Below, piece by piece: positions 62,729-64,000 of a stretch of 64,000 nucleotides of DNA. This stretch comes from Deltaproteobacteria bacterium HGW-Deltaproteobacteria-8 (GTDB lineage Bacteria; Desulfobacterota; Desulfovibrionia; Desulfovibrionales; Desulfovibrionaceae), in contig PHAR01000004.1 in the NCBI GenBank assembly GCA_002840405.1, positions 408,239 to 472,238 on the forward strand, read 5' to 3'. How positions within the stretch are numbered: the first letter of the stretch is position 1; each line of letters begins with the position of its first letter. The translations under genes and the position numbers were made by a program. Below the pieces are notes generated by a model. The model was not told the origin of the DNA. It searched no databases and was given only the letters and a program-made list of their open reading frames with translations.

Positions 62729-63059
62729 CCGCCTCCGGCACCATCATCCGGCCCGAAAGTCAAGGGCCAGTGCATTTCTGGGGTAGGCTCCGCCTCCCCC
62801 AGGCCCCCTCCGCCAAGGGGCACGATACCGCGCGGTCACGCGGTAAAGGTCGCGCCCTGCGCTTCCTGTGACCGCGTGCCCTGGCGCGCCGTGAAGGGCA
62901 TCTGTGCGACGGCGAGGGGGAGCGACGTGTTCCGCTCAGGCTCTGGGGTGCTGAGGTGGAAGCTCAAATACAAAATATGCACATCGTCCACACAAAGCTT
63001 CATCGCGGAGAAATTGCCCGCCCCATAGACTCACGAGGGAGCGCTTCTAATCCGGGTGC
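62729..63059. other. non-coding stretch between gluQRS and the sigma-54 activator
   Basis: About 330 bases. The first part holds the second copy of the 46-bp inverted repeat (62779-62824). A six-base-arm hairpin ACCGCG-6-CGCGGT follows at 62827-62844. The remainder (62845-63059) shows no convincing gene or terminator; base use becomes lower in GC near 62960-63010. A small + strand frame at 62723-63028 has no coding support. Confidence 0.5.
62779..62824 (-). repeat. 46-bp perfect inverted repeat, copy 2
   Basis: Exact reverse complement of 61716-61761, starting about 50 bases upstream of the gluQRS start. The two copies enclose the gene and lie about 1.0 kb apart. Confidence 0.85.
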
Positions 63060-64000
63060 CTACGACAATCCATATGCCTTCAACAGGGCATACAGCCGCG
63101 CACGGGACAACCCGGACATGGCGCAGGCTTTCGGGATATCGCCGCCACACGCGGCCAGCAGTTCCCGCAAATAGCGCGACTCCACCTCGGCCACGGCTTG
63201 AAGCCGGACCTGGCGTAACGGCTGCAGGGGCTGGCCAACCCGCAGACCTTCTTCCACACGAGGTGGCTGCCGGACAGGCAGGGCGTTTCGCGCCAGGTTG
63301 ACGCGAATGTTTGTGGGCAAGTGGGCGGCCACGAGCACCGGATCGTTCATGGCCGCAGCCAGGGAATGCTCCACGGCGTGGATGAGCTCGCGCACATTGC
63401 CCGGCCAGTTGTACGCTTCCAGTGCGTCAAGGTAATCGGGCGAGACGCGCTTGGCCGGGAGAGCATTCAGACGGCATTGCCGGGCCACGAAATGTCGACA
63501 CAGCCGGGCGATGTCGCCGCCCCGCTCTTTGAGCCGGGGCAGGTCGATGGTCATAGTCCGGATGCGGAAGAGCAGATCCTGGCGGAAGGCTCCGGCCCCG
63601 GCCAGGGCCTCAAGGTCGCGGTTGGTGGCCACCAGCAGGCGGAAGTCGCTCTGCAGCTCCTTGAGCCCGCCCACCGGCCGGTAGCGGCCGTCCTGGAGCA
63701 CGCGCAGGAAGGCCTTTTGCACGGCCATGGGCAACTCCCCGATCTCGTCCAGAAACAGCGTCCCCCGGTGGGCCTGGTGGACCATCCCCTCGAAACGGCG
63801 GTCAGCCCCGGTAAAGGCGCCGCGCTCGTAGCCGAACAGTTCGCTCTCCACGAGCTTTTCAGGCAGAGCCGCGCAGTCCACCACCACGAAGGGCCCATCG
63901 GCCCGGGCGCTGTTGTCGTGGATGGCCCGGGCGAAGAGCTCCTTGCCCGTGCCGGTCTCGCCGGTGATGAGCACGCTGGCCTCCGTAGCCGCAGCCTGGG
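63060..64000 (-). CDS. sigma-54-dependent transcriptional activator, C-terminal part
   Basis: The reading frame is open to the right window edge, so the N-terminal sensor or receiver domain is missing. The visible part begins inside the AAA+ domain with [18 protein letters not shown] (Walker A) and contains [16 protein letters not shown] with the sigma-54 contact loop GAFTGA. It continues with [12 protein letters not shown] (Walker B) and [16 protein letters not shown], and ends with a Fis-type helix-turn-helix ([27 protein letters not shown]). It could activate the sigma-54 promoters of the flagellar genes, but the target is not known. Confidence 0.9.
   Translation of the reverse strand, partial: QAAATEASVLITGETGTGKELFARAIHDNSARADGPFVVVDCAALPEKLVESELFGYERGAFTGADRRFEGMVHQAHRGTLFLDEIGELPMAVQKAFLRVLQDGRYRPVGGLKELQSDFRLLVATNRDLEALAGAGAFRQDLLFRIRTMTIDLPRLKERGGDIARLCRHFVARQCRLNALPAKRVSPDYLDALEAYNWPGNVRELIHAVEHSLAAAMNDPVLVAAHLPTNIRVNLARNALPVRQPPRVEEGLRVGQPLQPLRQVRLQAVAEVESRYLRELLAACGGDIPKACAMSGLSRARLYALLKAYGLS

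Noticed and set aside
62723-63028. A 101-residue + strand frame after gluQRS
   Set aside because: It contains the inverted-repeat copy, has no ribosome binding site, no family motif and mixed codon use; unlikely to be a gene.
1-64000. CRISPR arrays, insertion sequences and prophage genes
   Set aside because: No regularly spaced direct repeats, transposase, integrase, capsid or terminase genes were found in the window.

Overview
This is a gene-dense, GC-rich chromosomal segment of a Gram-negative, flagellated bacterium. It carries lipid A genes (lpxI, lpxA, lpxD, fabZ), Bam, Lol and Tol-Pal components, sigma-54-type flagellar promoters, a motBA pair, and LpxI in place of LpxH. Together these point to a sulfate-reducer-like member of the Desulfovibrionales (Desulfovibrio sensu lato). 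That placement is inferred from gene content and protein style, not from a marker search. No prophage, transposase or CRISPR array was seen.

Layout. 0-10 kb: end of an unknown gene, lgt, two conserved hypotheticals, a BMP-type lipoprotein, glucokinase, a reversed motB-motA stator operon, then maf, a methyltransferase and pgpA. 10-15 kb: the tolQ-tolR-tolA-tolB-pal envelope operon (minus strand) and a miaB, bifunctional nuclease, PHP phosphoesterase operon. 17-25 kb: an APH-like kinase, CysC-like kinase and ICMT-like methyltransferase cassette, a PfkB sugar or nucleoside kinase, cutA, a small cytochrome c, nth-tgt-ydcF, fur and a 56-residue membrane protein. 24.7-39.6 kb: a nearly continuous minus-strand run lysS, lolC/E, lolD, bamA, skp, lpxD, fabZ, lpxA, lpxI, asmA, yihY, which builds lipid A, lipoproteins and outer-membrane beta-barrels.

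39.8-43.2 kb: tRNA-Asn with a strong terminator, then an accessory-looking MarR, DUF4405 and UbiG-like cassette, an atypical ADP-ribosylglycohydrolase-family protein and a cyuA-like cysteine desulfidase. 44.8-49.1 kb: a hook-assembly operon fliK-flgD-flgE behind a sigma-54-like promoter, followed by three minus-strand glycosyltransferases. 53.8-59.9 kb: a c-di-GMP locus with a PAS/GGDEF/EAL protein (degenerate GGDEF, intact EAL). Its 3' end overlaps an operon of two periplasmic-binding lipoproteins and a transmembrane diguanylate cyclase. 60-64 kb: murJ, gluQRS flanked by a perfect 46-bp inverted repeat and a hairpin array, and the 3' part of a sigma-54 activator.

The most interesting candidates for undescribed biology are: (1) two orphan amino-acid-type binding lipoproteins co-transcribed with a diguanylate cyclase and facing an opposing phosphodiesterase; (2) the MarR, DUF4405 and UbiG-like cassette beside tRNA-Asn; (3) BamA with an extra N-terminal TolB/CsgG-like domain; (4) the three-gene kinase, kinase and methyltransferase cassette; (5) the repeat and hairpin structure around gluQRS.
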